Of a DNA stretch of 47,500 nucleotides, positions 44,964 through 47,500 are shown one piece after another. Within the stretch, counting starts at the first letter, position 1. Every line of letters starts with the position of its first letter. The stretch is from assembly GCA_012295275.1 (NCBI GenBank), contig CM022665.1, positions 46,386,595-46,434,094 of the forward strand, in the 5' to 3' direction. Source of the stretch: Chrysomallon squamiferum. Taxonomy: Eukaryota; Mollusca; Gastropoda; Neomphalida; Peltospiridae. The notes below the pieces were generated by a model. It worked only from the letters and a program-made list of their open reading frames with translations, had not been told where the DNA came from and made no database searches. Both the position numbers and the translations under genes were made by a program.

Positions 44964-45275
44964 ATGAAATTCTGTGGCAGGCAGCTGCAAATGGAAGAAA
45001 TGTTGGTGTGTCTTAAAGTGAGGTGCTCTGGAAACAAAGGCTAGAAATACAACCATTTCCTCATTTCAGAGACTGTCAGAAGGAACAAAAAGTCTGCTCA
45101 GACACAAGTGTCTGGTTACTAATACTGACAGGTGTTAATTTTATGAGGAAGTTGGTCTTTACAAAATGAAGGTTTTGGGTTCCTCTTCAGCAAAGAAGCA
45201 AAATTTATATCAACATTCCCAGAGGTTGGGAAACACATATCATCACGTTTGATTAATGGTTGGAATGTGAAATAA
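44964..45275 (+). CDS. Candidate three-exon small gene with two mini-introns
   Basis: Three strong acceptors lie within 240 bp: TTTTTCTTTCAG (AG 44951-44952), TTTCCTCATTTCAG (45068-45069) and GGTTCCTCTTCAG (45189-45190). Segment 1 (44964-45017) reads MKFCGRQLQMEEMLVCLK to AAA|GTGAGG, phase 0. Segment 2 (45070-45131) reads RLSEGTKSLLRHKCLVTNTD to CAG|GTGTTA, phase 2. Segment 3 (45191-45275) completes Ser, then reads KEAKFISTFPEVGKHISSRL and ends INGWNVK at TAA 45273-45275. Both junctions are phase-compatible. The product would be 66 residues, Lys/Ser-rich, without signal peptide or known domain. The introns would be only 52 and 59 nt, near the animal minimum, and other frames are also partly open here. 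The whole set may be coincidence in complex DNA. Confidence 0.25.
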
Positions 45276-45560
45276 TGAAAAAATGTTAAATGACCCAAAT
45301 CCTGTAAATATTGTTTAAATCCGAGTTCAGCTTTTCAGTTTTAAAAATAATTTATAAAATAGTCAAATTTCACTTTGATCTATTTAAAGTTATGCTAACA
45401 AATAACTAAATATATTTTGGCACTTTTCAAAATAATTGTAATTTCACTATCTAAACACTAACCTTTAATAATAACAAAGTATGACAATAATAATTACAAG
45501 AGGTTAGCAGCCATTTTCCTTTTTCTCTTCTGTACTGATGTTTATGAAAATATTTTCTGT
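45276..45560. other. AT-rich spacer
   Basis: No gene seen. GCAGCCATTTTCC (GCCATTTT at 45510-45517) is a YY1-type word that reads AAAATGGCTGC on the minus strand, but the frame after it stops within seven codons. Confidence 0.5.
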
Positions 45561-45562
45561 TT

Positions 45563-46124
45563 ATGTGTGCATGTATGTATGTATGTATGTATGTATATGT
45601 ATGTATGTATGTATGTGTGTGTGTATGTATATATGTATGTGTGTATGTATGTGCATATGTATGTGTGTGTGTGTTTGTGTTTTATATGTGTGTGTGTGTA
45701 TATATATATTTGTATGTATGGGTGCTTCTTTGTGTCTATATCTGGAGGTGTCTATTTATGTATGTATGTATGTATGAATGTATCAGTGTGTGTGTGTGTG
45801 TTTGTATGTTTTTGTATGTATATTTGAATGTGTGTGTTTGTATGTATGCATGTGTGTGTGTGGGTGTCTGTTTGTGTGTGTCATGTCTTTGTCTCTGTAT
45901 CTGTGTGTGTATGAATGTCTGTGTGTCTGTTTGTGTGTGTGTGTGTGTGTCTGTGTGTGTGTGTCTGTTTGTCTGTGTGTGTGTGTGTGTCTGTGTCTGT
46001 TTGTCTGTGTTTCTCTGTGTGTGTGTGTGTGTGTGTGTGTGTTTCTGTTTGTCTGTCTGTCTGTCTGTGTGTCTATGTGTGTGTGTGTGTATGTCTGTGT
46101 GTCTGTTTGTGTGTGTGTGTGTTT
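45563..46124 (+). repeat. TGTA/TATG and TG/TC microsatellite complex, about 560 bp
   Basis: TATGTATG at the left, TGTG and TGTC/TTTG mixtures at the right. The 188-codon Cys/Val frame (plus) and the Thr/His frame (minus) are repeat translations. Confidence 0.96.
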
Positions 46125-46560
46125 TGTAAGATAAAGCAGAAGAGTAACAAAGACAAAACAGCAAAACACAGCAGGTGGGCGGAACAGACCAACGACTCTT
46201 CACGTCACTACACGTCAGACATCTAAGTTTCGGTACTAAAACTACTTTCATCGTTTTCCTCTTTAAAACACAGGTGCATAAAGAATGAAAAAACCCCAAA
46301 AAAAACCTAATCTTCTACTTAATAATAAAAAAAAATAAAACAACCTCACATCAAAAAGAAGACAGAAAATTGAGCTATTAGTGACAGCACTAAAACATCG
46401 GCGATGGTAATGTCACATCGCCAACGTTAACGTCGTTCTGGGTTACGAGAGGCAATAAATTAAAAATCAAACAGTGACGAAGATTGTGTAGATCAGATGC
46501 GAAGCAGTAAAAACGAGATGAAGATGATGTTAGTGAATGGAAATATAATTCACAACAAAC
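46125..46560. promoter_or_regulatory. CpG-bearing island with GC box and paired CRE half-sites
   Basis: GGGCGG (46177-46182, SP/KLF type) is followed by two CACGTCA half-sites at 46201-46207 and 46211-46217, exactly 10 bp apart, one helical turn. Downstream the island contains the hairpin GGCGATG/CATCGCC (46400-46406 and 46416-46422, 9-nt loop), AACGTTAACGTCG and AGTGACGAAG. No convincing frame. This is a good candidate promoter or enhancer flanked by microsatellites. Confidence 0.38.
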
Positions 46561-46575
46561 AGAAGTGATCAGTGG

Positions 46576-46578
<3 letters not shown>

Positions 46579-46613
<35 letters not shown>
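46579..46613 (+). repeat. (TA)n microsatellite
   Basis: About 35 bp of uninterrupted TA dinucleotides. Confidence 0.97.
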
Positions 46614-46617
<4 letters not shown>

Positions 46618-46818
46618 GTATTTATTATGTTGTGAGAGCTTTAATCAAAGATCATGTCTGAAATCTAGACTCATTATCAACTGGATGTTAATGTCTTAAG
46701 CTGTTTTATTGATGAATGGGCTGAGGAAACATTTTTTTTTGTTTTTATAGGTTCAGACAAACATACACAGATATATATCCTGTAACACACACATATACAT
46801 ACACATACACATATATAT

Positions 46819-46857
<39 letters not shown>

Positions 46858-47037
46858 TACCCACAAAGAGAGAGAGAGAGAGAAAGAGAGAGAAAGAGAC
46901 AAAAGAGAGAGAGAGCGAAAGAGAGAAAAGAGAGAGAAGAGAGAGAGAGAGAAAGAGAGAAAGATAAAGAGAGAGAAAAGAGAGGAGAGAGAGAGAGAGA
47001 GAAAGAGAGAGAAAAGAAAGAAAACGAGAGAAAGTGA
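46819..47037 (+). repeat. (GA)n and (GAAA)-type tract
   Basis: Pure GA at 46819-46852, then GAGAGAAA words. It is the reverse-complement type of the (TC)n tracts at 12018, 29486 and 39419. Confidence 0.96.
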
Positions 47038-47039
47038 AA

Positions 47040-47390
47040 TGGGTAATTAAAAATGAATTTTTAAAACTAGCTGATTAAAACAAATGCTGGTTGTTGTTTT
47101 TTGGTGGGGTTTTTTATGAAACATATGCAATATATGAAACACAACAACCAAAATTATGTTAAAAATTTAAATTAAAACCACAAAATGTACAAAAATAACA
47201 TAAACAAAACATCTTACCTTACTGGCATTCAAGCATGTTCTTTTTAAAAATTGCTGTTTTGAAAAAAAAAAAAAAAAAAAATAATAATAAATATAAAAAC
47301 TACATAAAGGAAAATGAAAAATATAAAACACATAATTATATGCATTCACATTCATTCATATGTATTTTCATACATGTAAATATACAAATT
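47040..47390. other. AT-rich spacer with an A run
   Basis: A run at about 47262-47281 followed by AATAATAATA. No gene. Confidence 0.6.
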
Positions 47391-47500
47391 CACACACACA
47401 TACACATAAATACACACATTCACACACACACACACACTTATACATAAATACAGAAAAACATACACAGACATATATATATATACACACACTCACATACACA
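47391..47500 (+). repeat. CA/TACA tract reaching the window edge
   Basis: ACACACAC and ATACACAT words continuing to the last base, so the tract is probably longer. Confidence 0.93.

Noticed and set aside
45563-46299. Long Cys/Val-rich ORF of 188 codons and Thr/His-rich ORF of 187 codons
   Set aside because: Both are translations of the TG/CA microsatellite. Only the outer ends contain non-repeat residues.

Overview
The window looks like non-coding DNA of an animal nuclear genome. No protein domain, rRNA, tRNA gene or full-length transposon could be recognised by eye. It is very AT-rich. Roughly half or more is simple or tandem repeat: long A/T homopolymers, (TC)n tracts of over 100 bp, CA/TG and TACA tracts, AAT, GAT and GTA triplet tracts, and about fifteen minisatellite arrays with units of about 20 to 120 bp. 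There is one decayed tRNA-derived SINE. This mix, with long gene-free stretches, fits a large invertebrate genome. I lean to a mollusc, possibly a cephalopod, but that is inference from repeat style and not a sequence match.

Layout. 1-1200: A/T-rich DNA with an RFX X-box and an array resembling 3' splice sites. 1860-8110: almost continuous repeats, several sharing the core TTAACTATGTAG. 8300-9220: a CpG-bearing, higher-complexity island with a strong minus-strand splice donor and a strong plus-strand acceptor. 10560-13560: duplications, a (TC)n tract and a 31-bp array. 14640-17760: AAT/T-rich DNA, then 34-bp and 22-bp arrays. 18560-24600: possible regulatory islands (CRE half-sites, TATA, YY1-like sites) between repeats. 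24700-30300: microsatellites with two candidate exons. 31100-39140: the most gene-like part, with several candidate first exons, good splice sites, a TATA box and the SINE. 39400-43000: repeats. 43850-46560: a short array, a candidate three-exon small gene and a CRE/GC-box island. 46560-47500: AT, GA and CA tracts.

The best-supported gene model is a TATA box (37006-37012), an 18-codon first coding segment ending at a GTAAGA donor (37045-37100) and a phase-compatible exon behind a pyrimidine-rich acceptor (38913-38994). A second model has three exons and two very short introns (44964-45275). Two minus-strand starts (24468 and 31967) share one design: a TATA-like box about 57 bp upstream of an AAAATGGCTG start. 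None of these is a known gene. All are hypotheses for RNA-seq and cross-species alignment. Many short open frames are expected by chance in this much sequence, so coding confidences are kept low.

I found no convincing new biological system. The observations most worth checking are the regulatory islands with ATGGC-type starts, the phase-compatible splice sites, the SOX-core-dense 34-bp array, the tandem 3'-splice-site-like array, and the inverted triplet tracts that could form long dsRNA.
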